Origin: Hyaloscypha bicolor E
Taxonomy: Eukaryota; Ascomycota; Leotiomycetes; Helotiales; Hyaloscyphaceae
Assembly: GCF_002865645.1 (NCBI RefSeq)
Contig: NW_020194539.1
Location: 1-64,000 of the forward strand
Length of the DNA stretch: 64,000 nt
Reading direction: 5' to 3'
Below the pieces are notes generated by a model. The model saw nothing but the letters and a program-made list of their open reading frames with translations. It did not search any database and was not told the DNA's origin. This document shows positions 51,538 to 62,197 of this stretch, piece by piece (the first letter of the stretch is position 1; each line of letters opens with the position of its first letter). The position numbers were made by a program, and so were the translations under genes.

Positions 51538-51640
51538 ACCCTAACCCGTAGAGCCTTTACGCTTTAATATATCCCAATGCGGGGGGCTCTCACCGCCCCC
51601 TAACCCCCCGGACTAACCCAGACCCTAACCCCCGACCCTA
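51531..51640. repeat. Short telomere-like CCCTAA-rich tract
   Basis: CTAACCCTAACCCG, CCCCTAACCCC, ACCCTAACCCCCG and ACCCTAAGCC occur within about 110 bp. They are degenerate and not head-to-tail, so this is not an active telomere; it may be a degenerate telomere-like remnant. Confidence 0.45.
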
Positions 51641-51807
51641 AGCCCCCTCGCAAGCTCGGGACTAACCCGAACCTTCCCAGCCCGTATAGCTTATAGCCTA
51701 TATATATGCAGAGTATAAGGAAAGCATATGCCTAAAATATAATGGCCACAAAACCTATTCATTTGCTCGGCTAGCTGCCTCGCTTCCTTAAGCGATACTA
51801 TGGTTCA

Positions 51808-52961
51808 ACTAAAACCCCCTCGTCAACAAGATTGCCCGGAGATAAATCGAACTCAGGTTAGATTCCGACTCTGAGGTGAAAGGGGTCCAAATTCGAGGAG
51901 AACCTCTCCTAAATCATAAATTATTATTCGGGCCCGAGTCCGACTTAGTGAAGAAGTGCTGCATTAAAGTTATGAATCGGACTCGACAATTTTGATCGTC
52001 AAGTCCAAACCGCATTTTCCAACTCCCCTTAACCCATCGATGCTAGTGTCTACCCCCTGTACACTAAAATCCCTCCACTCGCAACCCTACCGGCTTTACT
52101 AAACGCTTATACCAATCCCTTCTAAGCTAATCTTTCTTCGCGCATAAATACCCGCATGAGCATGAGTCAAATCACCCTCTTCACTTACCCTCCACACGCA
52201 TCTACCATAGCCCTCCTTCTACCCCAAACACTAACCCTCTCCTCCAGTCAAAGCCGCCTCCGTATAGCACTCTCCCGTCCTGACTTTGAACTCACTCCCC
52301 AAATAGCGAGGCCATTTCCAGACTTCACCGCTGCACAGCTAAAAGGAGACTCAACTTGTATAATTACTAGTTGGAATTGAGGAGGATAGGATTGTTGGGA
52401 GTGGCAAGTTGTGAAGAGTTTGATGGGAAAGGAAAAGAGATTTTTGAAGAAAGGAATGGTACTCCTTGGCGCGTGGCCAAAGTTACGATTAAGCTCAGGA
52501 GGTTTCCGTTCCATAGAAATCTCCACCTTCCTCTTACTTGCTGAGCTTGGAATCGAAGAAAGGTATAGAAGTGCAACGTTTTGGTATTGGTATATGAACG
52601 AATTTTGGCCCCCTTTTCTCCTCCTTATAAGTAATTTTATACTAGGATACTGAAATGAGCATTTTCCATTTCTGTCCTAAGACTTGAGTATTGCTATTTG
52701 ATTTGAGCTAGGTGAGTAAACCTGATCTAGTCTAAGCAAGTGAGTCCCAGAGCCGAGCTACAATGAGTAGGAGCGTGAACTAGTGAGCAAAGGGCCTGTT
52801 TTAACTTCTCTGCAACAACTATTATTGCAAGTTAAAAATTAGAAAACGTTTTAAAGATTCTTATAGGGTCCTATTTTAGATCCCTTTAGTCTAGTCGCAA
52901 ATGAGTGCAGCATTATAGCTTAGCATACCAGGAATTAGGGAGTGAATTAGAGATATAATAT
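51808..52961. other. Non-repetitive stretch without a supported gene
   Basis: Normal composition up to about 52.8 kb, then rising A+T. Overlapping short frames on both strands at 52156-52653 have no recognised domains or splice structure, and I do not call a gene. Confidence 0.4.
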
Positions 52962-52969
52962 GGTATAAT
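52962..52969. other. Left 8-bp target-site duplication of the hAT element
   Basis: GGTATAAT, identical to 57679-57686. Eight-base duplications are the signature of hAT transposition. Confidence 0.85.
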
Positions 52970-53289
52970 TAGGCTTGGCAGAAATATCTAATTTCCGGTA
53001 TTAATACGTATCAATGCCAGAATTATAAGGTATTAATACTATTAATACCGTATTAATTCTTAGTAATACTTTGCCCTATTTCTAAGGCCCTAGCTAATTT
53101 TGGTACTATTATCTGAACTATACTAAATAACTACGTGAATTATAGCTTTATATAATATAATATAGCTTAATCTAAGTTATTTATACTCCCATTTTTAATT
53201 TTCGATAATCCAGATACCTTTAAAATAAGCTCTTAGCTCCTAATCCTCTCTCTTATTTATATATACTTTCCATATATAGTACTAGACTT

Positions 53290-54631
53290 TAAGTTTAAGC
53301 CTTAAGCGAGAATCGCGATTTTAATAGCCAGAAACCCACTCATATAATTATTAACTACTATATTAAAAACTGGCCTATTCTAATACAAAATTAATAAAAA
53401 TTATTATAAAGGGTATATATATAATCCTGCTAACTTAAAATATTAATCTGCCTCCCCTAATACTTCATATACTACCTATCTGCCATAATATAGGCCTTAA
53501 TCCGGGCCGGTATACTCTTTACTAGTTAATTAAAAAAACTATTAGGGAGAGCTTCCCAGGCTTTCTTTAATACCTCCTCTAGCTTCTTCCGATCCTCCTC
53601 CGACTTTCCCATAGCAGATATTAGATTAGGAAATATCTTTTATATTATCTTTTTAAGTACCTATTATATATACTCGATCGGGTTAAGGTCGGGGGAGTAG
53701 GGAGGCTAATTGGTAGTATCTATACTATTCTCTTTAAACTATTACTTGACCTTCTTTACTATATGGATCGGGGTATTATCTTATATAAAAATAAGGCCGT
53801 TATAGTAGCTATCTAGGAGCCTATTCTCAAGGACTTTAATATAGGAGTTTGCGGTATACCCAAACTTGGCCGATTCAAAGTCCCGGAATAGAATAAAGAG
53901 AGAATACCTCTTCCCTTTACCCCAAAAGGATACCCAAACTATTATATATATCTGCTTTCTAGCCTTATAAGTTATAACTATCTCGGGCTTCTATTTATCT
54001 TCCGGTATACCCTAATACCACTTTTGCTTAATCCTACTATCCCGCTCTATAGAATACTCGTTACTTTACTAGTATATCCTCTATTACTCGATATCCTAAT
54101 ACCTCCGAACTTTGTACTAGAGAAGCCTTATAATAGTATATATAGGCTTAAGCTCTGGCCTTTTCTTTATATACTAGTAATAAAGATTATTTGTATATAT
54201 AAGGTTCTTAATATAGGTATTACTTATTATAAGGCCTATATCCTTATAATATTACTGGAATATTAACTTTGGATAAGAGCGGAGGTTCTTGAGTATTATT
54301 TAATGATCTCGATTACTATAGAGAAGAGGACGGCCTTTACGAGACATAGAGAAGCTATTAGTATATAGGGTTTCAAGAATAAGTATACCCCTAATAGTAC
54401 CGTATAAGTACTTTATTAATAGCTCGATTTTATACGGTAATATACCGGTAATACAAGCGCCCTTAATCCTTTTCCTTTAGTAAGAAGTAAGCTCAGGGCT
54501 TCTACCGTATTAATTACTATTAATATTATATAAAGGCATATATTATAGTAGTATAATTAATATTCTGGATAAAAGAATAAATAGACGGGAATGCGAAAAA
54601 TCGCGGTTTTGTCTATTTTGGCTAAAACTTA
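53290..54631 (-). mobile_element. Tc1/mariner element nested in the hAT (dead transposase)
   Basis: Imperfect end repeats TAAGTTTAAGCC (53290) and TAAGTTTTAGCC (complement of the right end, 54631), then CGCGATTTT in both; the outer TA may be the duplication. Minus-strand translation shows the Tc1 DDE signature: DNTPIHIVKKVK, then NSIDTTN, then PPYSPDLNPIEYI at about 53.85-53.66 kb, and a C-terminus RKKLEEVLKKAWEALPNSFF then SIPARIKAYI near 53.5 kb. RIP stops are present. About 1.34 kb, a normal size. Confidence 0.82.
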
Positions 54632-55389
54632 GTATGTATTACTATACTCTCTATTTTACCTACTTATATACCCATATATATATATATATAATAATTAAGA
54701 TAGTAGCTTAAGCTTAGTAAGATCTAGTAATCTGAACTTGTCTTAATAGCTATAATAACGTATATTACTTCTTTTATATAAGAAGTAATAAACTAGAGCT
54801 ATCTATTATTACTAGTAGCCCTTAATAGCAAAATACCTTTAATATTACTAATCTTGCCTTTTTAGATATTATAATTAAGGGTCCCTATACTTCTAATATC
54901 TTTAATATCCCGCTTCTTCCTGAGATTATTAATATAATCTTGACTTAATAAGTATAAGTTACTTCTTTATACTTTATATAATCTATACTAAGTAATATAG
55001 TAGCCAAGTTAATATCCGTACTTCTTATACTATTTACTAAAATAGTTAAGGCATTTTTAAGAAGTACTTAAGAATTCCTAGAGAAAAGTAGTATAGAATA
55101 TATAGTAACTATATTTATTATAGTTATATAACCTATTATAGTATATGAGATATTAATAATAATAGAGAAAAGAGTAATAATAGAAAATAACCCAAACCCC
55201 CTCAAATTATATAAAGTGGCCGGGTTTTAAAGCCTGGATATTACCCTAGCTAGAGTATTTCTTCTATTATAAATAAATAAATAGGACTACTTTCTTTATA
55301 TTATATAATTGCCTGGCTTTTATATAATACCTAATAGACTATATTAAGCTCTTAATATTTGCCCTTTTTTGATTTTTCCCTAGCTAGTT

Positions 55390-57486
55390 TTAAGAAAAGT
55401 ATTTAGAATTCTATTCTTTTTCTAATACTTTAAGTATTCTCGTATCTTAATAGTCTCTGCCTCTATTTTTGCTCTATCCTAGCCTACTATATATTAATTT
55501 CCTGAAAATACTTTCTCTGGCTTATTACTTATTAGTAAATAAAGAGAATATTAATAGCTATAAAAAAGAGCCTTAGCTAGTATTACCTCTATATATTCTA
55601 ATATTACTAAGTAAGGGCCCTCTATTTATTAGGATTATATAATACTAGTAAGTTATAGTTCTTAAACTCGTCTTAATTTATAGGCCGAGCTACTACCCGA
55701 AAAGATATAGAAATTTAATTAAAAGTATCTAATTCTAATATCTTATAAGATAAGCTATTATATGAAAAAGCTAGAGAAATAGATATAATTATAGCCCTTT
55801 CTTTATATTTCTCTCAGAGCTTTTTAATCTTAACTAGAACTAGTTTAGACTATTTCTTTAGCTAATATATCTTAATATATCTTATATAATTATAAGGATT
55901 TAAAATTAATATAGTAATATAAACTAGAGATATATTAGTCTTTATATAATAATTATTTAGAACCTTATATACTACCTTAATTTAGTAAAGAAAGTCTTTT
56001 TTCTCTGGATTTCTACTTTTCTAATATTTGGCCTATTAGAATTAGTATAGTTATATAATAGAAAAAGAAAACTTATATTCTTTTCTTAGAAATATTTAAT
56101 TAAAATATCTATTATAAAAAGAATAGAATTAAGAAAAGTCGAGTTCTTAATAATAAGAATAGCTTATATAAAAAAAGCAAGGAATTCCTTAATTATATAA
56201 AGCTTTTTCTAATTTTTAGGAATTAAGATATTCTTCTTAAGCTTCTTCTTATAATCTTAATAATATCTTTCTATTATAGGCTATAAGTTAAATAATATAA
56301 GAAATATCTTATACTAGCTATTTTATCTTATATAATTATTTATTAGAATTAGCCTTCCTATAAGTATACGGAACTTCTTTATTCTTCTAGCTAATTTATA
56401 AATATAAACTATAATATTATATACTTAGCTAAGAGAACCTATTAGCCTGAATTAGGCCCTTATTACTTCTATTATATTAAAGGCTTTAGCTTACTCTTGC
56501 TTATTATATAAATCAAGCTTTTCTAAGCTAACCTAATTCATAAATAAGAAAGCTTATATAATTAGATTAATAATATGGCCTAGATAGTAAATATACTAGT
56601 AATCTGCTTCCTAATTCAAGCCAAGTATATTTTTTAGTTTCTTTTAAATCATATAATAAAGAATATTATTTATAGAAGTATTATTACTTATAATAGCTTT
56701 AAGCTTATTAATAATACCGTAATTTTAAAAAACTAGCCAAAAAACTACTATTTGAGCCTCTGAGCTATGGCCAGAAACCTTCTTTAAAGCAAAAAGGGCC
56801 TTTTATTACTTTCTATTATATATAGTAAAGTGGCTATAGATTATAAATAAAAGCTATTAATTTAGAGAAGTCCAGATATTAAGAGAGATATAGATAAGTA
56901 AGAATATAGCCTGGAGTATTTATTATATAATATTCTAATATTTTCCCTAAGCTTCTTTAATTAAGCTAGTAATTCCTGAATAAGAAATCGTAATTTTGCC
57001 TATAATAGCTTGGTTTAGTAATTAGTAAAAGATATAGAACTCTGGCTATTTAATAAAAGCATAAGACAAATTCCGTATAATAATAAGAGAAATTAAAGCT
57101 TTAGTAATAATTAAGCTATTAAGACAGGCTTCCAGGATCTCGGTATTAAGCTCCTCTCTCTTACTCGTTCTAGTAGCTTATTAGTAATATTACTTTAATT
57201 ATAAATTAACCGCTACTTGGTTCTTGCTCAAAACCTTCTTAATAATAATCTAGTAATGGCCTTTTAAGTACTTCTTTATATTCTAAGTAATAGAAGTACT
57301 ATATGGCGATTTTTCTGAATTAGTATAATGAGTATAATAAAGATAAGCTTGGTTCTCCTCCTTAGTAGGAGAATAATAGTACTCCTAAGCAGGAGATCTC
57401 CATTTTATATAATTCTGGGAAGTCGAAATTAATTCTACTAAAGCGGAAGCTAAAAAGGAAGAGTCTAGTTTAGATAGAGAAGACAT
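55390..57486 (-). pseudogene. hAT transposase, RIP-stopped
   Basis: ATG at 57486 (MSSLSKLDSSFLASALVEL). The N-terminal part has YIKWRSPA and YYYSPTKEENQAY (where a BED-type finger would be), then LISLIIIRNLSYAFIK then PEFYIFY, SYSGITSLIKEA near 56.95 kb, and finally the C-terminal dimerisation region at about 55520-55400 (NKPEKVFSGN, DRAKIEAETIKIREYLKY). This order is standard for fungal hAT transposases. Many in-frame TAG/TAA codons make it inactive. An intact copy would bind the TAGGCTTGGCA ends and move the element. Confidence 0.82.
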
Positions 57487-57678
57487 TTTGAGAGTGTGAT
57501 CTAAATAAAATCGTAATATGAGGTGAGAGAAGCAAAGAGAGTAAAAATTAAAGGATGCGGGGTAGAAAGTAGTATAAGAATCGATTCGGTATTAATACGT
57601 ATTAATATTAGTAATACCTGAGTAATACCATCCAGTATTAATACCGTATTAATGCCTCAGGTATCATTGCCAAGCCTG

Positions 57679-57686
57679 GGTATAAT
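57679..57686. other. Right 8-bp target-site duplication of the hAT element
   Basis: GGTATAAT, identical to 52962-52969. Confidence 0.85.
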
Positions 57687-57839
57687 TCAAGGTATAAACT
57701 ACTAGTATTAAATTAATAATAGGAATAATAGTTTGGTTTGGTATCTAAAACAGCAAAGCAGTTATTTTTGAACTAGAGCAAAGCAATGAGATTCTGTAGT
57801 GTTCGGTTGTATTAAGGAGTATTTGACTTTCTGAAGCTC

Positions 57840-57950
57840 TATACCTTATATATTAACGCTAGCGCCTCTATTAAGGAGCAGCTCTTTTCGTGGCCTTTTC
57901 CTAATACCGCCTGGAGCCTGGTGCCATAGTATCCACCTTGCGCGTTAATA
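57840..57950 (-). pseudogene. Degenerate further ankyrin repeat beyond the stop
   Basis: Nearly the same DNA unit as 57951-58050 is repeated head to tail (GCGCAAGGTGGA, GGCACC, CTCCAGGCGG, CTCCTTAATAGAGG). A missing GT after GCTAGC turns the frame into TAA at 57951-57953, and further changes follow. The gene therefore once had more, nearly identical, ankyrin units. Homology fades near 57,840, 150 bp from the hAT element. Confidence 0.7.
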
Positions 57951-60233
57951 TTAGCTAGCTCCTCTATTAAGGAGTAGCTCAATAATCCTATCGTGGCCTC
58001 CTATTGATGCCGCCTGGAGCGGGGTGCCGAACATTCCACCTTGCGCGTTGACGTCTGCTCTAGCCTTAAATAATAAGAGATCTGCAATCTCAGCCAGTCC
58101 ACTCAACGACGCTATGTAAAGTGGAGCTGGAACTTCTGCTAATGTCCTATCAAAATCTGGTCCTTCCCAATCCCAATCTAGATCATATATCCGACTCCAA
58201 TTTAGGTAGGCACCATTCTCGGTCGAGAAAAGCTCCATGATCAGGCGATTCAAATCTTCGGCGTTCTGCGTTGCCGCTTGCGTATGCGTGATCCAGAACC
58301 TTGCTGCATATAGAGCAAGCTTTGACTCCTGGATCGTGGCGTCAAGGAAGGGACCTGATCCTTGAAATCGGAGAAGATAGCTAATACAGCCCATTGCAAT
58401 AAATTTATTGCAAGCAATGCCTTGTATACTATATTGCGCTGCTCTGCTGTGAAGAATCTTCTCCGTGGTAAGATACTCCTTAACCGAATAATGAGCTAGG
58501 GTAACGATTCTTTTGGTTGATAAATATCCCTCGGTTACGGTGATAGTGACAAGACTAGAGCATATACTTAAAACCTCCAATGGATCTTCAAGTACTTCGT
58601 CGTTATTAAACGCAGGATTGCGCTCAACATCAATGGCAATGACTTCAGCAATTTCTTCGATCAGGAGCGGCCGACGGCAGAATGCAAGCCATCGCAGAAT
58701 ACGAATGGCATAGTCAGAGTCGTCCTCGTTGATAGCGCAAAGAATTCGTTCGTAGGTCTCACCCAGCGTCTGTGGGAGTGTTTTCAAGGCTTTTCGCAAC
58801 GCCATTCGATTACGGCACTTCCTCAACGTCTCTATTTGACACGTAGTCCATCGAAACCTGTCCGTATTCTTAGTGTAAGACTTGAAAACTAATGGGAGTG
58901 TAAGCATACATCCCGTGGGCTCCCTTTATCAATGCAGACTCGATTTCTTCCCTGATAGTAGGGTCTTTCTGCCATTTACTCAAGCTTTTGTCAGTGGACA
59001 ATGTGTGGCGGACATATGTGAGTATGTCCCTGTCGACAAGCTCGCTTTCAAGGCAGATGGTGTTCTGCGTATCTATGATACTCTCCAGTGACCTCTGGAT
59101 ATCGTGTTCTTTTCGGCTTGTGACGAGGAGATGCGATTCGTCAAGCTTCCACCCAGCCATTCGCTCGAGGATAGCCGTCAGCTCGGCACGATCGGTACAC
59201 TCATCTAGAGCATCAAGAATAATATATGACTGTGGGAATTCTTGAATTGTGTGACGAAGTACCTCTAGAAGAGAATCTAGTGGCGGTTGTCGTTGTCCAT
59301 TCTCGCAGGATGAAAATAGATGTTCGAGGGACGTAGGTATCTTGACACATTGCTGAGAGAGCCCACAAATTAACGACCGGACCATTGAATCCGGGGAACG
59401 CTTCTCTGTGTCGTTGAAGTCGAAGTAAAAGTAGGCAAATACCCCCCCCAGGGTCGTCGGCACAGTACTGTAAGACATTTTCGAGTATAACGGAGCTCAG
59501 GATTGTTTTGCCACATCCTGGAATCCCGTGCAGCCAGAGGAATGATGCGGGGTCTGTTTTCCACGCGGCATACTCGCCACTCTCGAGAAACCAGGAACCG
59601 GTACCGATTTGGCGCAATTTAAGTGCTTTCTGGTAGTTGTGGGATGGATTTGGCGGTGAGAGCCACTGACGAATTTTAGTGAGCTTTGCATCTGAGACTA
59701 GAGGTTAGCAAAGATGCTATGTATACTCTCGAAAGTGTACTACCTGTTAAAGGCTGTAATCTCGATGATATGGATGCATAGTAGAATGTGAGGGTTCCAA
59801 CATAAGACCGAAGGGTCTTCGTTATTTTCTCGATTTTCGCCTCTTGTTGGAGGCTCAAAATCGCTTTCTTGCCTTTTATCAGCCTGGAGTCAGTCGATAC
59901 TGGTAGCACTTTGGCTAGTATATGGTCAAGCAATCCAATTTGTTCCGCGCAGCCTTTGATAGCAGGATCAAGAGCATTTTTTGTTTCATTCCTAACTGAG
60001 CCGGCCTCTATCGCTTCTCTAGTCTGCTGAAGTGTGTCTTGTAACACTGGTAGCTCTGCTTTAATGTGCCGGAAGGACATGGGAATCTCCCCAAGGTCAG
60101 CCTGGAACTCTTCGAGGCGATGCAAGACCCTTGAGCTGAAATCGACGAGCTGAACTATGCTGGCGACAAGGCCAATGACGCGATGGCTTCCGCCATTAGA
60201 TTGTGATGACTCGTTTGTGCAGTGTTCAATCAC
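57951..60233 (-). pseudogene. NACHT-ankyrin NLR-like protein, one frame break, decayed 3' end
   Basis: Start MIEHCTNESSQSNGG at 60233; first stop at 57951; about 727 codons. Introns: 59698-59743 (46 nt, GTAGTA, branch GCTAACC, CTCTAG) and 58858-58909 (52 nt, GTATGC...GACAG), the second giving GAHGMFRWTTCQIETLRKC. The N-terminal helical domain (VIGLVASIVQLVDFSSRVLH) is of the kind that precedes fungal NACHT modules. NACHT has Walker A GIPGCGKT (59504-59527), Walker B YIILDALDEC (59197-59226) and LLVTSRKE. Then a helical region (HYSVKEYL, FWITHTQAA) and ankyrin repeats (PLYIASLSGLAEIADLL, GTPLQAASIGGHDRIIELLL). The frame is lost in a G8 run (59442-59449); seven Gs would keep it. Proteins of this type are intracellular recognition switches, many linked to heterokaryon incompatibility; the partner is unknown. 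Confidence 0.85.
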
Positions 60234-60790
60234 AGAGTAGTAGGAAAGGAGGTTCTGTCGTCGAAAGAAGAGGCGTTGGCGGGAGAAGTAATAGGAAAGG
60301 ATTGAGGCGCACCATCATCAAGCAAAGCGGCTGGATGAGGGCTGTGTTCAAGCAGGTGCACGTGGCTTTGCAAAGCCACCGTGACTCGCCAGACTCTCTC
60401 CCGGTGGGCACAAAAACCGGGACTAATTAGCCGAGAACATCAAAGCATCGCAAGGTACCTACTAAAGTATAGGCAAGTTACTCTGTACACTAAAACACAT
60501 AATAGTCGGACTAAATAGACCGGCAAGGCCCAGCCAGTAACTCTCTCTGAAAAAGTCGACTTTACAAATTTAATAATACACCCTACACAGTGTTAAAATT
60601 TTGAATATTAGTGTTCCCGCAGAAGCTAGCCCGGGCGCGGCATAGGCAAAAGCTAGGAGCAGAAGGAAGGCCGTGCGCAAAGAATTTCTGGAGTGCGGAA
60701 AGGAGAGCCTGACCATGCAAGCGACTGCATCACCGTGATATCGTGACAGGGTGCAAAGGGTGGCGGTGTTCCAGACCAACAAACAACAAA
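60234..60790. promoter_or_regulatory. Divergent intergenic region
   Basis: 557 bp between the outward-reading NACHT-ankyrin gene (minus) and the NAD(P)-binding gene (plus), so it must hold both 5' ends. Composition is normal. CGTGGCTTTGCAAAGCCACCG near 60360 forms a stem (GTGGCTTTGCAAAGCCAC). No other site was recognised. Confidence 0.45.
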
Positions 60791-62197
60791 ATGACAGAAC
60801 CAAACCCAACACGCATCCTCCTCCTCGGCGCAACAGGCTACATGTACCTCCCCCCCTCCCCGTCTTCCCCATCAAATCACTAACTTTCCAAGCGGCGGTT
60901 CAATCCTCACCCACCTAATCAACCATCCCATCGCCGACACCCTCTCCATCACCGCCCTCGTCCGGAAACCATACCAAGCATCCATCCTCAAAGACGCAGG
61001 CGTCATCCCCCTTCTATTCAAAGATCTAGATGATTACGAGACTATCTATGACGCTGCCAGGGAGGCCGATGGTACATCTTCACTGTTTTCTGCATATTAC
61101 GGAGCTGATGTTGTGAAGTCGTCATAGCCGCTGCGTCGGCGAGACATGAAGGAAGCGCGAAAGCCTGTCTTGAAGGCCTTTCCGAACGCTCTAAAACGAC
61201 TGGACAGCCAGCGCATTATGTCCATGTAAGTGCCTTCATCATCCACTTCCCGGGTCCGAGTATTAATGCAGTGAGAGGAAGACCTCTGGCGCAAGTATAA
61301 TCGGCGACTGGCCTGTGACTGGCACTCGCGTTGATGAGAAAACGTATTCTGATGTTAGCGATGATGTTTTTGAGCTCGAGAAGATGTTTGAGAGGGAAGA
61401 GGCGGGGTGGAGTCCTGTGAGGAGTGTTAATCAACTTGTTGTTGAGAGTGGGGAGAGGCTGGGTGTTAAGACGTATATTGTTGTGCCGCCGCTTATCTGT
61501 ACGTTACTCTTCCTCTTCCCATTTATGACTATGGATTCTGGGCCGGTTGGGGGAGGTGAGGCTGATGAGTACAGTCGGGCCAGGAACTGGCTCTTTCACG
61601 CTCGGCTTTGGGCAGGTGCACATGATGGTGCAAGCAGCGCTGAAGAGGAAACAGGCTGTCATGGTTGGTGCAGGTTCTGGAGTGGGTCTATCTCAATGAG
61701 AATGATAGATGCACGTGATGCTAATGTTTCTATCAGGTCTGGAGCAGGATACACATCCTGGACCTCACATCCCTCTACTTTCTCCTCACCCAAGCTATCC
61801 TGGATAAGAAACCGGATCTTCGGAGTGGAAAGAAAGGCTTTTATTTTGTAGAGAATGGGACATCAAGCTGGAAAGGTATTGCGGAGAGGATTAGCGTTGT
61901 TGGGAAGAAAATTGGCGCTTTTGAGAGTGAGGAGGTGGGGAAGATGAGTCTGGGCGAGGCGAAGGAGGAGTTCGGGTATGGGAGTGAGAGGGATGCAGAG
62001 GGGGTTGTGGGGTCGAGGTAAGTTTTTACTTCCCAGTTCTAGGATTTGCGGGGGAGCTAAGAAGGCGAAGTGCGAGAATCAAGGCGGACAAGGCGAGACA
62101 GCTCCTAGGGTGGAGCCCAACGCGTGGAGAGGGGGAATTCTTGGAGGAGATTGAGGATGTTGTTACTGCGATGTTTCAGCAGGGAGAGGCAGAATAG
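60791..62197 (+). CDS. NAD(P)-binding Rossmann protein, NmrA-like/atypical SDR, seven exons
   Basis: Exons 60791-60843, 60893-61071, 61119-61225, 61282-61498, 61575-61681, 61737-62017 and 62065-62197 sum to 1,077 nt (358 aa) with no stop. Introns are 47-76 nt with GT...AG ends and CTAAC/CTGAT-like branch sites; the last acceptor could be 3 nt earlier. The start MTEPNPTRILLLGATG reads across intron 1 into YIGGSILTHLINHP, the GxxGxxG dinucleotide-binding turn of a Rossmann fold. Further landmarks are VVIAAASARHEGSAKACLEG, YVHTSGASIIGDWPVTGT, GVKTYIVVPPLIFGPGTGSF, GVWSRIHILDLTSLYFLL, and a C-terminus ADKARQLLGWSPTRG as in nucleoside-sugar epimerase-like proteins. I see no YxxxK pair in the usual SDR place, so it may bind NAD(P) as a sensor or be an atypical reductase. 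Substrate unknown. Apparently intact. Confidence 0.88.

Larger units (their letters stand above)
51112..51807. mobile_element. 696-bp non-coding element with 21-bp perfect terminal inverted repeats
   Basis: 51112-51132 and 51787-51807 are perfect inverted copies (starting TGAACCATAGTATCG). Just inside the left end is a perfect 15-bp hairpin, GTTGAACCATATTAT (51132-51146) with its complement at 51175-51189, reusing the same GAACCATA word. The interior holds a tandem repeat and telomere-like CCCTAA text, and no ORF. It looks like a MITE or other non-autonomous element; I could not define a target duplication. Confidence 0.65.
52970..57678 (-). mobile_element. hAT-superfamily DNA transposon, complete ends, 4.7 kb
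   Basis: Terminal inverted repeats are TAGGCTTGGCA at 52970-52980 and the complement of CAGGCTTGGCA ending at 57678; the first-base T/C difference is a RIP-type transition. Subterminal regions on both sides carry repeated GTATTAATAC-type palindromes, as hAT elements often do. The exact 8-bp duplication GGTATAAT flanks it. It encodes a minus-strand transposase (from 57486) and carries a Tc1/mariner element at 53290-54631. Inactivated by RIP. Confidence 0.88.

Noticed and set aside
51531..51640. Chromosome end or true interstitial telomere
   Set aside because: The CCCTAA words are degenerate and not in tandem, and the tract lies inside an inverted-repeat element.
54024..54266. 80-codon plus-strand frame
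   Set aside because: Antisense to the Tc1 transposase region; A+T-rich composition makes it a chance frame.
61315..61851. 178-codon plus-strand frame as a gene
   Set aside because: It starts inside exon 4 of the NAD(P)-binding gene and reads through two introns out of frame. The spliced model accounts for the sequence better.
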